A stretch of 64,000 nucleotides of DNA from Erythroxylum novogranatense (GCA_029891385.1 CM057228.1:67617523-67681522), one strand, 5' to 3'; shown: positions 32,319 through 45,470, counted from the first letter of the stretch. Made by a program: numbers and translations. The notes: generated from the letters alone by a model not told the origin.

Positions 32319-35300
32319 AAATTTTAGGCACTTTAAGATTGTTATTCCTATTTGGAAGTGTTTTATCTATTTTGTAGGTTGTGTTACTACTACCTTCATT
32401 AGTTCTCTCATTTGGTACTACTCTTAGAGCCTTTAGGATTTTTATTTCTTTCTTTTTTATGGCTAGAACTAGGAATAACTCTTCCTTATACATGAGAGCT
32501 TCAGGAGGTCCAGACTGAGTGTAAAATCCAAATATTTCAGTAGAGAGTTTATAATTCAATAGGATGAACATTAAATAACTAGGATTTAATGTGTATATTT
32601 TTCATAAATTCAAATGGAGAGTTTATAATTCAATTAATGCATATATCTTTTATAATGTACAAAATAAACAACCAATACTATAAAACCTCCAACAAATCAA
32701 TAAATTAGGAAAAATAAATGCACAATGATTGACACTAAAGAACTTCTAGTAGGTCAATAAAACAAAAGGCAAAAATGTATAAAACATAAATGATTCAAAC
32801 GAATGATAATGAGAGGACTATTCATACTTTGTGAAGATGCGGCCGTTATTAAGTCCAATAAGTAAAATTTGAGAAGATTGTGATTGGCAAAAACTATTAT
32901 CAAAATTTTAAAGGAATTTGATTGATTTTCAAACTAATTTGCTACATGGTTGGCACTAAGTTCAGCATGCTTGTAACTAAACAAGCTTAAATAATTGGCA
33001 ATACGTTGAAGTTAGAATTCCATATGTTTTTTTTTTCAAAATGATGAAAGTAGGGGAACTCAATAAATTTGAGTACTCAATAAAGCATAATTGATATGAA
33101 AAAATTTCAATAATTTGTTAAATAGGATACGATAATTTGGAAGATGACTCCTATATTGTGATTACCCATCATGTTGTTCTTAGGATATCAACTTCTTGGG
33201 ATGAATGAATCACTTGACACTTTTAAGAAAATGAAAATGATCAAATAGAATGCTTAAGAAAAACAATGAAATGTAATACCAATTTCAAGATTATGGATAA
33301 TTCTTCTATATATAATTCACTTAGTTTTTGGTTTTCACAAACTTGTGGTCTTTCTGCCCTAAGAAAAATTCCCATCTTTCTGAAACCATTGGATAATGAC
33401 AAGAAAGATAACTCATATACCACGTTATCTTAATATTTATTTCAATTTCTTAATTTTTTATCATTTCTTCCTAAGTGTCCTTTAGAAAATGAATATTTTA
33501 TACTATTATTTTGTTAAAAGGATTCCTTTTGTATTATCTATTCATGTTTTATTTTTTCATGTTTTTAAACATATCACTTCAATTTAAGAACTGTAAACGA
33601 CTTTTGTATTAATGAAAGTAAAGATGAAATTAGTATACCATAAAAAATACTTAAGTAATATGTGCTAGATATACTATATATTTGGTATGTTTATACTTGG
33701 CTTTTGATATTCTTCACTAGATTTGATATGATTATATTTTATTTTAGGTCTTGTTTCATTACCTTAATAAAAGAGTAAAGGTAGAAAGATCAAAGGAGTA
33801 TAGTTTTGAGTCTATTGAAGTAAATTCAAAATATTTTAAGTTGAGAACTCATAAAAGTACAATATAGTAATGTGTTGCTTTATGTGTTTAATCATGTTAC
33901 ATTCTATTTTAGGAGAGTTACAAACATGCCTAACACGACACTAACACGCCTCTTTGTTTTTAGATGTTTAATAAGGGATCATTATATTTTATAGTGTACA
34001 CATCATCCTCCCATGTTTTGCCTATGTTTGTTAATATCATGGAAACACCAACTCATGTCCTTGCTCATGTTAGTAGTGATTTATCACATAAAGTTCCAAA
34101 ATATTATCTTAAGTAATATTTGATTTTACATAGTGCCATATTTGCACCATATTGGATGGAGATTTTGAGGTTTCATGTTTTAAAGATAAAGGCAGTTGAA
34201 GAAAAAAGGAGAGTTTCTAGACTAGTGAAAAAACACAAAAAAATAGTTAGAAGCTTAGAAAAGTTGCTAGGATTAAGAGAAAACTAATTAGGATATAGAT
34301 CTAGGTATGATTCACCTTAGAGAGATTATGTTTTGAATTGATTTCTTTATTTAATGAAAGATTTTAGTTTCTTGAGAATAGTTTATACTTAAAATTGCAT
34401 TGAACTAAACTATATATAAAAAAAAAGATTCAGTGTTGAATTCATATATAGGATTAAAATAATGAACATAGAAGGACCTATTTGTATATTAGGTCACAAC
34501 ATGAATAATGAGGGATGAATGGGCTACTAGAGATATAACTATGTGATCCCTTTTAGTTAGAGTGAAATCTATCATGGGAATTTAAAGAAAGAATTAATGT
34601 ATTCTTAGGGAGTTTTGATTTGAGAGGACTTTCATTCAAAATACTAGAGAATAGGGATGGTATGTCTTAACTATGAGAGCACAATTATAACTTTGGGATT
34701 TCTATCGGTCTGAGGAATTAGAATTAGTCATTAAACTAAGATAAATTTAAGCATGGTAAAGTTTTTAGGGGATTGTTGTCTAGATCTTATTTATCTACTA
34801 ATTGTTCATTCTTAATGATTTATTTGTTTTGGTGATTCCAAAATGTTATTTCAATCTTTTAATTATTTCACTCAATCATTCACTTATTTATAATCGATAA
34901 TAGAATGATTGTTAGTATTAACAATTTCAATCCTCTTAGGGTCAACACTAGATCAATAAGCTAACAATAAGAAATAATAGGTGCATTTACCTTAGCGATT
35001 TCTTTAGTATTGTTTTTTTATTTTTTATATATATTTATCTTTATCACATCAAATTTTGTTGATCTAATCATTTTTATTTATTTTTATATTCATTTATTTT
35101 ATTTTAGAGATCTCATTTCTTCATTTTATGATTACGATTATATTGCAGGTTTGGGATCTTTGGAGTATGATGAAGAGTAGTTTTAGAGTGCCATCTAAAT
35201 CAAATCTAGAAATTAAATGGACACTAATTTGGAATCTAAGAGAAAGGAAGTTGAGAGTTTCAATGCAATTAACAAACATAATGGTAGGTTAAAGAGACAA

Positions 35301-35378
35301 TTGAGCAATGGGAGATCATGGTAGACCATCATTAACTGGGAATGATTCTAACATTACTAGACCAAGATTAAAGCAAGC
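32319..35378. other. AT-rich intergenic DNA, nothing recognised
   Basis: About 3 kb without open frames above 61 residues. Parts of 34200-35150 could be the leader or LTR of the Athila-like element whose gag remnant follows, but no LTR pair or primer-binding site was found. Confidence 0.5.
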
Positions 35379-35695
35379 AAATTTAAGATCTAAGCCAACA
35401 TGATCTAAATCATTCAATAGTTAGTGCAATTAGATATTTGACTAGATGAAGATCCTAATGTGTACATTGCCAAATCTTTAAAAATTTATGATACCTTCAA
35501 GATTAAAGGAGTTTTAGACGATATATCTAATTGATGTTGTTCCCTTTCACACCATAGGACTGAGCTAAATCATGGCTAAAGTTATCAAATCTAGGATCCA
35601 TCACTATATGGAATGAGTTGACTGACAAAACCAAGTACTTTCTTCCAATGTATAAAAAAAGAATAAAAATGATATTTTCTCCTTACAACATCTGG
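35379..35695 (+). pseudogene. Athila/Tat-like gag remnant
   Basis: Translation with stops and slips gives pieces in the order of gypsy Athila/Tat gag: a basic stretch with KPNMI, then QLDI, stop, LDEDPNVYIAK, IYDTFKIKGVLDD, then after a frameshift FPFTP, AKSWLKLSNLGSITIWNELT and KYFLPMYKK. These match the usual EDPN, FKxNGV, LFPFSL, AKxWL, GSITTW and FFP landmarks. A gag protein would package element RNA. This copy is too decayed to act. Confidence 0.7.
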
Positions 35696-36019
35696 AGGGA
35701 AAGACCATATATGACACTTAAGAGTGATAAAAGGAGTTATTGAGGTATTGATGGTTACTTTGTTTTTAGTTTAAAGTTTTAAAATTAATTGAAGTCGTTA
35801 TATCAATCATGTAAGTCCAAAGTTGCTTTAATTCTTCCATTCTATGCTACAATTTGTCTTGAATTCTTATAATTTTGGTATATCAAGGTAGTTATCACCT
35901 AAAAACACACTTAAAGCGAAATAAGTACCACAAATACCATAAGACTCTGAAATAATAACCAATATATATTAAATATGGGAATATAAATATATTCAATCAA
36001 ATGTTTATCAAGATGTTGG

Positions 36020-36706
36020 GTGAGATGAATAAGACATTTATTTGCCTTATTCCGAAGGTACAATCCCTTATCACAACAAATGATTACATACCTATATCTT
36101 TTTAATATTGTTTATAAAGTCTTCTAACTTATTATAGATAATTTAAAACCTATTCCTTTTGTAATACCATTTATAAAGTAATCTATGACTTGATTAAGAT
36201 AATTTAAAAACTACCCTTGTTTATTTGGTTTATTCTTTATAAGGAGCATTTATAAAAAGCAAATGGACAAGGGATAATATGTTTTAGTTCAAAAACTACT
36301 CAAGAACTATAAACAGAATCTTTTAAGAAAGAATTTTGCAGTTAAGGTTGATTTCCATAAGTCAATGATTCACTATATTAGAGCTTTTTGGTGAAGAAAA
36401 TGAAATTTTTTTGTTACTTTTCTCTAATTTCATTTATGGGACTACATGATGTTTCACCAGTGTTTCATTTGGAATCCTAATCAATGCAAAGCCTACTAAG
36501 CTCTTCCAAAGAGTTAGAGGCTTAAGGCAAATGGGTCACCTTTTCCCTTACCTTTTTACCCTTAATCAAGAATGCCATCAGTCCATAAATCAATTTTAAA
36601 TTTCGCTCCAAATTCAAGAGCATGTGCATAATAAGTTTTCTTTCCAATGCTTATCCTAACTCAATAAGTTCACTTTTAATACTCTACAAAATGCTAAGAT
36701 TGAAAT
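36020..36706 (+). pseudogene. Second LINE RT remnant, 5' part, interrupted by element B
   Basis: With stops ignored, the plus strand reads EMNKTFICLIPKVQ, then DYIPIS, a CNTIYKV block, VKVDFHKS, and later CFTSVSFGILINAKPT and RVRGLRQMGHLFPYLFTLNQ. These follow the plant LINE RT pattern (LIPK, RPIS, CNxxYK, K-DF-KAYD, TSVSFSVLING, RGLRQGDPLSPYLF). The remnant stops at the GAAAT target site of element B and continues at 45326. Confidence 0.75.
36702..36706. repeat. Target-site duplication GAAAT, left copy
   Basis: Identical to 45321-45325 on the other side of element B. Confidence 0.85.
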
Positions 36707-39303
36707 TGCTGGGCCCCGTTTCTGGAACCCAACTTCGGAAACAAAATACGATCATACTTAAGCGTAGTTCCTTGAAATCTTTTTTTTCTCTGATACCAAA
36801 TATGATGAGCTCCGTTTTCGGAGTCCAACCATTAAACCATAAACATTGGCGTAATCCAAAGAAATCATGAAGCTTAAAGTCTCATATCATTTCTATGTTC
36901 CTTTTTCCATAACACATCTCACTTATATATATATGTATGTAACAACAATTCACAATCAAAATATTCATATCAAATCGATAACTTCCTCAAGTATACCGAA
37001 TTTCCACTCAACCTAATCCATAAACTCAAATGCATACTTCCACTCAACATCATCCATACATAATTCATAATTCCTTAACATCAATAGATAGAGTTTTACA
37101 AGCTATAAAGGCATTTCAAGCCACAATTACAACAATAATCCAAAATATCAAAAGACAAAAGTTACATGAACTAGAAATCCTTGAAAAGTGACAAATCCTT
37201 GTATTTTTCATAAATAACTCAAATTACAACAGAAACAAATTGGGAGTGATGCCTTGACTCTCTTTCACTCCATCTCTTGCTCAACACCTGAAGGTGGGGA
37301 TGGAAGGGGGGTGAGCTTAAAGCTCGTGGGTAACAAGCTTATAATGAAGAATAAGCAAAACTGTTGAAGTGTTCATTTGTCATATAAAAATCATAATGAA
37401 TTCATAAAAACTCTTTGTTCCCAAATTCTTAGTCAAATTCGAATTGGAATTCAAAACTCATAGTTAAAAATGTCATCACGTCAACACAACATATCCATTT
37501 AACCATCAACACAAAACACTCAATTTATGCAACATACTTGACCATTCAAAGATGCAATGCACAAACAAATGGCTCGAGAATTTCGTGGAACAAAACGGAT
37601 AAACCGAAGCTTATACCGTGAACAAAACGAGTCTATTTCTCAGGATCTCGTGGCCTCAAGCGGGCAGCCAGGAGAAGGCTATATGTCAACGTGCACGTGA
37701 CTAACGAAACATTCCTATCTTGCCCAAATAAAGAACATATTCATTTCATGCTCAAATCATTTTATCAAATGCTTTCATACTTTTCATGCTCTTTCTTCTT
37801 TTCCGAATATACAAAATGCCATGAATTTTTCAAGGCATAACATAAAATGTTTCAATGCATTCCCATCTTTATTTTGAAATTCATCAACAAAGTTCATATA
37901 CGGAAACATGTAGCAATTTTGCAAATCATTCAAAAGAAAAAAAAACAACATTTATGAAGAAATTGAAATCATTCTTGATTTGGAGGAAAACATTATTGGC
38001 TCATTTCTAAATTATAAACATGAAACCCACCTGAATTTCTTGCTTGGATACATGCTTAGCAGATACCTCTTCTCTTTATCCTCTTGCCTTCCTTGATTCC
38101 CTTTATCAAATGCAAAATTTCCATTCAATAGGAATACAAATTTGAGGACTCATATATTTCATATTCACTAAGATAAATTCTAAAAGCTCAAACTTTTCCA
38201 AAAGTCCAAACATTCGAGTCAATTTTCCATGATCACTATGATCAAGTAAATGACAAAATCTGATAATATTCTCTTCTAGAAAATGTTTCCCATTGTCTTA
38301 AGTTTCTAATGACTCCAAAATCATTCAATTTGTTTCAGAAATCTGAAAGTTATACTCCAAAGATATTGGGACTATCTTTATGTTGAAACAAAAATCTATA
38401 CTCAACTTCCATCCAAAATTTGAGATATTTATAAACTGAATTTAAAAAAATTTTCTTCATAAAACTTGTAGACCTTTGTCTCTATTTTACAACGAATCAC
38501 AAATCACTTCATTTGGACATCTACATCAAAAGTTATGTCCAAAATATCAAAACATGTCTGTGTAGGAAAGTTGAGCTCACACATGTAAACTTAGAAGAAG
38601 CCACTGGCGAGGGCGTCATGACTGTCATGACGTGGCGCTATGCTATGCTGTCATGACGTGCATGACTAAAAACCTCCCGAAAACTTGTTTTCTGACATTT
38701 TTCATCTACATACTTCCCATTTTTCACTAATAACTCATCTTAACCCTAAATCATCATTCCTACTTCATTTCTAAACTCATTCCAACCCAAAATCATTCTC
38801 AAACACAACATAATCATTAAACCTAGAACCAAACATATGCTTTTACCCATTCTACAACTTCTCACACATAATCCTCTCTTAACTAACATCAAAACATGTT
38901 TTATTCATCTAATCAAGAGGAATGATGCTTATACTTACTTGTTTAGCTCCAAGATTCGTCAAATTCTTCAAGATCTCCAAAAACTCTAGTTTTTCTCTTC
39001 CTCTCTTCTTCTTCCACGACTTCTTCTTCCTTCTTCAAACAAAACACAATAACTTCTTCTTTTTATACCCTTTGTAAGTGTGAAATGCCCAATTTACCCT
39101 TCCATTAAACCTTATAGCCTTATATGCTTAAGTGACTTGCCTAAAATGCCCTTATGCATTCTTACCACTTTTAATACAACCAAACCATATAATAAATTCT
39201 ACTAACATTTACATAACAAGTAGCTAAAAAACTTTATCCATCAAACCTCATAATTTATTTAAATCATGCTTTATTTAATAAGAAAAAATTTTAGGGGCCA
39301 ACA
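36707..39303 (-). repeat. Element B 3' LTR (2597 bp)
   Basis: Plus-strand ends TGCTGGGCCCCG and AGGGGCCAACA. On the minus strand it starts TGTTGGCCCCT directly after the purine tract. The outer end is TGCTGG, one base different from the TGTTGG of the 5' LTR. It contains an internal primer-binding-site complement at 36788-36798. Confidence 0.88.
38577..38665 (-). repeat. Variable GC-rich tract in the element B 3' LTR
   Basis: Contains repeated TCATGAC and CATGACGTG words. The corresponding tract in the 5' LTR (44571-44680) is longer, far richer in GC and cannot be aligned well, although the LTRs agree on both sides. Confidence 0.7.
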
Positions 39304-39317
39304 ACTCTCTTCTCTTA
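39304..39317 (-). promoter_or_regulatory. Element B polypurine tract
   Basis: The minus strand reads AAGAGAAGAGAGT directly before the LTR start, preceded by GAAGAAATTCTTTT, the same layout as in family A. Confidence 0.75.
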
Positions 39318-42300
39318 AAAGAATTTCTTCCTCAAATTTTATCGACCGATCGAGAGTGCAGGTGTTCCCATTTTCATTTAACTTCATCACTCGAATACTT
39401 TCTTTCAATGACCTTGGTCAATAGACTCGCTCAGCCTTTGAATCCCTTATTTGGCCATTCACTTTCTTAACTAGTTCCTCATTATTTTTTTCATATCACT
39501 CATAATTTTTCCACTTCCTGTGTCGATAAAACCAATATCATATCATATCAATATTTCCTTAATGTACTCAAGTATATCACATTTCGAGCTAAGACATCTT
39601 TTATTAGTAGCGCTAACTCATAATAATTTCATATAGACCAATTCATATTGGGCTTAGCAAATCCTTTGTCCTAACTTGAGCACACCTTGTACCCCATGTA
39701 AGCACACCTTGTAAGGTGATACCCTTAGAGACAAATCATCTTTCACTTGATAATTCACATCACTTTAGTATCATTACATTTAACCCTTATGTCTATCTCA
39801 CTGTATTCCATGTCTTTGGCATGGATCCGCCTAATTCATCCATCTTTCTTGAACGTCTCCAATTCTAGCCTTCAATGACCAGTAGGCCTTACTCATCATA
39901 ATACAAAAGCGATGACTCTTTCTATCATCAAACTCCTCATACAGTATTATATTGAAATCACTATGACAACGATTGTGATGCTTAAAGTCAAATAGAACCA
40001 TACATTGGTCTCATGTTTCTATGAACTCCAAACTATAAACTTCAAGCATATCTCCGACAGTTAAGACCGTCGACAATTCAAACTTTCAGTCACTTGACAT
40101 ATTTCTTCTAGGATGTATAGCTTAAATCGCCACTTGTACTTTTCTAATAGTCTCTTTGCTCAATCGTCTTTGCCGGTACGCATACTTCTTATCTCAATCA
40201 CCCAGTATCATTTTTCCTACTTGAACTCAAAATTCACATTCATTTTCGATTTCTTGGTAATGTTCATAATTTCTGAATCCTCAATTTGAGCTTTGTTCAT
40301 GTGAAACTGATCTTACATTTTCAGTGACTAATGGCACTTCATTTTGCCCTAAATTCGACTCCATTCAACACTCTTTATTGCACTAGATCTGATAACCTCT
40401 ATATCTGAATTCATACTTCACTGCTATTGAATTCTCTATTTAATGCATTTAATTACAACACTAGCTTTACCATTTTTGTACTCATTTGTACAACATAATC
40501 TTCTAGTAACTCTATCCATTGTCTCAATCTCGTATTCAATTCTTTCAACTCAATAAGTACCTTAAGTTTCATGATCTGTATATCTTACAAACAGTCAAAA
40601 TATTTATGTACATATAATGTCTCCAACTTTTAAGCAATCACTACAGCAGCAAGTTTCAATTCATGTATCAACAATCAACCTATGAGGTTTCAATTATCTC
40701 CATGCACATGAATTCACTTCATTTTACTGCGTTAGATCTTATCCCGATCTCTTATGCAAACATCAATGTATACTACTGAATCTCCAAATCCAGAAGATAT
40801 AATTAATATCGGTGTTATAATTCCTCAAAATTTTCTTTACCTTCGTCCCTCATACGATTTACTCATTTTTTCTCAAGTATTCAGACTATTCTTCTCAACT
40901 CTTCGAATACACTTAACATATCATCAAACTTCGCTTGGATCACTTTAATCTTCAATACCATAGTATTGTCGGGGAATTTGTTAACTTGAACAAATATTGT
41001 CAAAACTCCATATGTCCACAATTGGTTCTAGTAATTCCTCAAATAACTGATTCCTCAATGAGGAAATATTACCTCTTGTTATTTTCAATTTCCCAATTGT
41101 CTTACCTTTCTTGACTGATTTTCTCCATTCTTTAGATTTCCTCATATTTCACATTGACGTATTCTAATGTCTGCTCATTTATACTCGTTTCTCCACACAC
41201 TCTAGTTTATTTGCAATCTTAGCTTCCTGTGCTTGTCACACCTTCATAGGATAAAATTTGCATTTCCCAAACATATTTACCCAGAACATAACGTGAACTT
41301 ATATACTCCTCATATTGGCAATTAATGTCTCCTCAAATTTAGGAATCCACTCGCATAGTTGGATCCTTTACATCCAACAAAAATACATACATTCTCAGTA
41401 GTATATTCTACCTCTTTTGCTTGAGTCTCCGTTAGGGATAGGACTCCAATACTCACTTTCAAATCATTACATATTCCTTTTTTATCAGTTCTTTCATTGA
41501 TCATTCTTAATATAAACTATTTGATCTGCTTAATCTAACTTAGTGAAATTCTTCTTCAAAAGAGAGTTTCTTGCTACTATCATATATACTATTCATATAA
41601 ATCTTTATCAATCACCTGCTATCATCATCACATCATCAGCTACTTTTAATCCCTCGAGAAGACCAATTTCTCTCATCCTCATAAGGTGATAATGTTCAAG
41701 TCACTCAAAACTCAATGGAGTAACGAACATACTTGCTATCGCATATGCTTGGATGGGTATCGTCAAAGTCATGTCATTCTGTCCACAGATTTACTCCTTA
41801 AAATCACCAATTTATATCTTACACAATTGGTACCTTGATCTTCATTGATCTTAGACAACAGTTCTCTCTTTATCAAACATACTAACACCAATTTTATTCT
41901 AGTTGTTCCAGAATTCACCTTTTCTCATGCTATATCATTTCATAATGAGTCAATTACCATATTGAGTGCATCTACTCTTCTCATTTAGTTCTTCATCCTT
42001 TTTCTTAATCTCATTCATGCATAAGATCCCATCTTATATGCATTTGTAATTTTTTCCCCATACTACATATCATTTCATTCATCTCATATAAAGTCATTTA
42101 TGTCTATTTCATTTCCCTTTCTCTATTTCCTCACTTCTATCTCATTTTTCAATTATAATTTATTTCATCTTCCACATGTATATCCTCAATCAATTCGAAA
42201 TTATCGATGCATAATCATTATGAAATTCTGACCTCAATTCCACTAATTTCTTCTTACTGTGGATCATAACTCTTGTCGTATTAATCGAACAACCACTTCG

Positions 42301-42682
42301 GTTCCTATTTCCTCGTCTTAAGATCATAATAAAGTTATGTTTCCATTATAGTCTACTTGTACACTCTAATCTCATCATGTATACTTATATCCCTATATTT
42401 CTCAAATAATCCATGGCAATACATTCGTATCTATATCACTTTCGAAAACATATCACCACAGTACAATATTGCTGTCATGCTCAATAATACATCCTCCAAT
42501 ACAATTGCATTGAATCATTATCTGTTATGTTTACCCATTCACTATTTCTCCTTTTTAATTATCCACAACTTTCTTTTTCTTGTATCATGAAAGAGTATCA
42601 TCATTTTCTCACCTCAAATTCTTAACAATTGCTTATGCGTGTAACTTATATACATGCGCCCATGCAAGATCATAATGCTAGC
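39318..42682 (-). other. Element B internal region, non-coding
   Basis: 3.4 kb, pyrimidine-rich on the plus strand. The longest open frames are under 80 residues on either strand and show no retroelement motif. Confidence 0.7.
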
Positions 42683-42694
42683 ACTCTAAAACCA
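42683..42694 (-). promoter_or_regulatory. Element B outer primer-binding site, degenerate
   Basis: The minus strand reads TGGTTTTAGAGT, 9 of 12 matches to the iMet site TGGTATCAGAGC, 4 nt inside the LTR end. Confidence 0.5.
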
Positions 42695-42774
42695 CAAATG
42701 TTGGGCCCCGTTTTTGAAACCCAACCTCGGAAACAAAATACTATCATACTTGTGGTTCCTTGAAATCTTTTCTT

Positions 42775-42786
42775 GCTCTGATACCA
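42775..42786 (-). promoter_or_regulatory. Perfect iMet primer-binding site inside the element B 5' LTR
   Basis: The minus strand reads TGGTATCAGAGC, preceded by an LTR-end-like GGGGCTCATCA. It lies about 80 bp inside the outer LTR boundary and has a counterpart at 36788-36798 in the other LTR. Confidence 0.75.
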
Positions 42787-44570
42787 AATATGATGAGCCC
42801 CGTTTTCAGAGTCCAACTATTGAACCATAAACGTTGGCGTAATCCAAAGAAATCATGAAGCTTAAAGTCTCATACCATTTCTATGTTCCTTCTTCCATAA
42901 CACATCTCACTTATATATATATATGTATGTAACAACAATTCACAATCAAAATATTCATATCAAATCGATAACTTCCTCAAGTATACCGAATTTCCACTCA
43001 ACCTGATCCATATACTCAAATACATACTTCCACTCAACATCATCCATACATAATTCATAATTCCTTAACATCAATAGATAGAGTTTTACAAGCTCTAAAG
43101 GCATTTCAAGCCACAATTACAACAATAATCCAAAATCTCAAAAGACAAAAGTTACATGAACTAGAAATCCTTGAAAAGTGACAAATCCATGTATTTTTCA
43201 TAAATAACTCAAATTAAAACATAAGCAAATTGAGAGTGATGCCTTGACTCTCTTTCACTCCATCTCTTGCTCAACACCTGAAGGTGGGGACGGAAGGGGG
43301 GGTGAGCTTAAAGCTCGTGGGTAACAAGCTTATAATAAAGAATAAGCAAAACCGTTGAAGTGTTCATTTGTCATATAAAAATCATAATGAATTCATAAAA
43401 ATGTTTTGTTCCCAAATTCTCCGTCAAATTCGAATTGGAATTCAAAACTCATAGTTAAAAATGTCATCACGTCAACACAACATATCCATTTAACCATTAA
43501 TACAAAACACTCAATTTATGCAACATACTTGACCATTCAAAGATGCAATGCACAAACAAATGGCTCGAGAGTTCCGTGGAATAAAACGGATAAACCGAAG
43601 CTTATACTGTGAACAAAACGAGTCCGATTTCTCAAGATCTTGTGGCCTCAAGCGAGCAACCGGGAGAAGGCTATATGTTGACGTGCACGTGACTAACGAA
43701 ACGTTCCTCTCTTGCCCAAATAAAGCACAGATTCATTTCATGCTCAACTCATTTTATCATATTCTTTCATACTTTTCATGCTCTTTCTTCTTTTTCGAAT
43801 ATACAAAATGCCATGAATTTTCCAAGGCATAACATAAAATGTTTCAATGCATTCCCATCTTTATTTTGAAATTCATCAACAAATTTCATATACCAAAACA
43901 TGTAGCAATTTTGCAAATCATTCAAAAGAAACAAAAACAACATTTATGAAGTAATTGAAATCATTCTTGATTTGGAGGAAAACATTATTGGCTCATTTCT
44001 AAATTATAAACATGAAACTCACCTGAATTCCTTGCTTGGATACATGCTTAGCAGATGCCTCTTCTCTTGATCCTCTTGTCTTCCTTGATTCCCTTTATCA
44101 AATGCAAAATTCCCATTCAATAGGAATACAAATTTGAGGACTCATATATTGCATATTCACTAAGATAAATTCTAAAAGCTCAAACTTTTCCAAAAGTCGA
44201 AACATTCGAGTCAATTTTCCATTATCATTATGATCAAGTAAATGACAAAATCTGATAATATTCTCTTTTGGAAAATGTTCCCCATTGTCTTAAGTTTTTA
44301 ATGACTCCAAAATCATTCAATTTGTTTCAGAAATCCGAAAGTTATACTCCAAACATATTGGGACTATCCTTATGTTGAAACAAGAATCTATACTCAACTT
44401 CCATCCAAAATTTGAGATATTTATAAACTGAATTAAAACTTCTTTTCTTTATAAAACTTGTAGACCTTTTTCTCTATTTTACAACAAATTACAAATCACT
44501 TCATTTGGACATCTACATCAAAAGTTGTGTCCAAAATACCAAAACATGTATGTGTAGGAAAGTTGAGCTC

Positions 44571-44680
44571 GCCGCGGCAAAACTCAGAAGCTCGCCTCGG
44601 CGAGAGCGCTCGCGCACGCTGCTACGTGGGCGCCTGCGTGCACCGCGACGTGGACACCTGCGCGCGCTGCGACGTGCATG
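44571..44680 (-). repeat. Variable GC-rich tract in the element B 5' LTR
   Basis: Very GC-rich for this window, with repeated CGACGTG, GCGCGC and CTGCG words. It is the counterpart of 38577-38665. Confidence 0.7.
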
Positions 44681-45320
44681 ACCAAAAACCTCCCGAAAAC
44701 TTATTTTTCGACATTTTTCATCTCAATACTTCCCATTTTTCACTAATAACTCATCTTAAACCTAAATCATCATTCCTACTTCATTTCTAAACTCATTCCA
44801 ACCCAAAATCATTCACAAACACAACATAATCATTAACCCTAAAATCAAACATATGCTTTTACCCATTCTACAACTTCTCACACATAATCCTCTCTTAACT
44901 AACATCAAAACATGTTTTATTCATCTAATCAAGAGGAATGATGCTTATACTTACTTGTTTAGCTCCAAGATTCATCAAATTCTTCAAGATCTCCAAAAAC
45001 CCTAGTTTTCCTCTTCTTCTCTTCTTCTTCCACGACTTCTTCTTCCTTCTTCAAGCAAAACACAATAACTTCTTCTTTTTATACCCTTTATAAGTGTGAA
45101 ATGCCGAATTTGCCCTTCCATTAAACCTTATAGCCTTATATGTTTAAGTGACTTGCCTAAAATGCCCTTATGCATTCTTATTACTTTTAATACAACCAAA
45201 TCATATAATAAATTCTACTAACATTTACATAACAAGTAGCTCCAAAACTTTATCCATCAAACCTCATAATTTATTTAAATCATGCTTTATTTAACAAGAA
45301 AAAATTTCGGGGGCCAACAG

Positions 45321-45325
45321 AAATC
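45321..45325. repeat. Target-site duplication GAAAT, right copy
   Basis: Identical to 36702-36706. Confidence 0.85.
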
Positions 45326-45470
45326 TTTCAAACCCTTTTATTTATCTAAGAATTCCAATTTCTTGTAAGAGACCAACTTACAATGAGTCTAAACCACTTA
45401 TTGAAAGAATCAATTTAAAAATTACAAGCCAGTGTTTAACTTGGATTCTATTTAGCAAAGTTAGAAAATT
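45326..45470 (+). pseudogene. Second LINE RT remnant, 3' part
   Basis: Reads PFIYLRIPISCKRPTYNESK and then PLIERINLKITSQ in one frame. This fits the LINE RT pattern LPFxYLGIPL, KxLTxxECKPLIEKI that lies downstream of the motifs at 36020-36600. Element B separates the two halves. Confidence 0.75.

Larger units (their letters stand above)
36707..45320 (-). mobile_element. Element B: complete non-coding gypsy-type LTR retrotransposon (8614 bp)
   Basis: Two LTRs (36707-39303 and 42699-45320) flank a 3395-bp internal region. A perfect 5-bp duplication GAAAT surrounds the whole. The polypurine tract lies at 39304-39317 and a degenerate primer-binding site at 42683-42694, so the element is on the minus strand. 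No gag or pol was recognised in the internal region, making it a LARD-type element. The LTRs look about 95 percent alike by eye, apart from one divergent GC-rich tract. It shares two LTR core blocks with family A. It inserted into a LINE remnant. Confidence 0.9.
42699..45320 (-). repeat. Element B 5' LTR (2622 bp)
   Basis: Plus-strand ends TGTTGGGCCCCG and GGGGGCCAACA. A likely TATA box (TATAAAAAGAAG on the minus strand, near 45085) is followed by a purine-rich leader. Confidence 0.88.
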
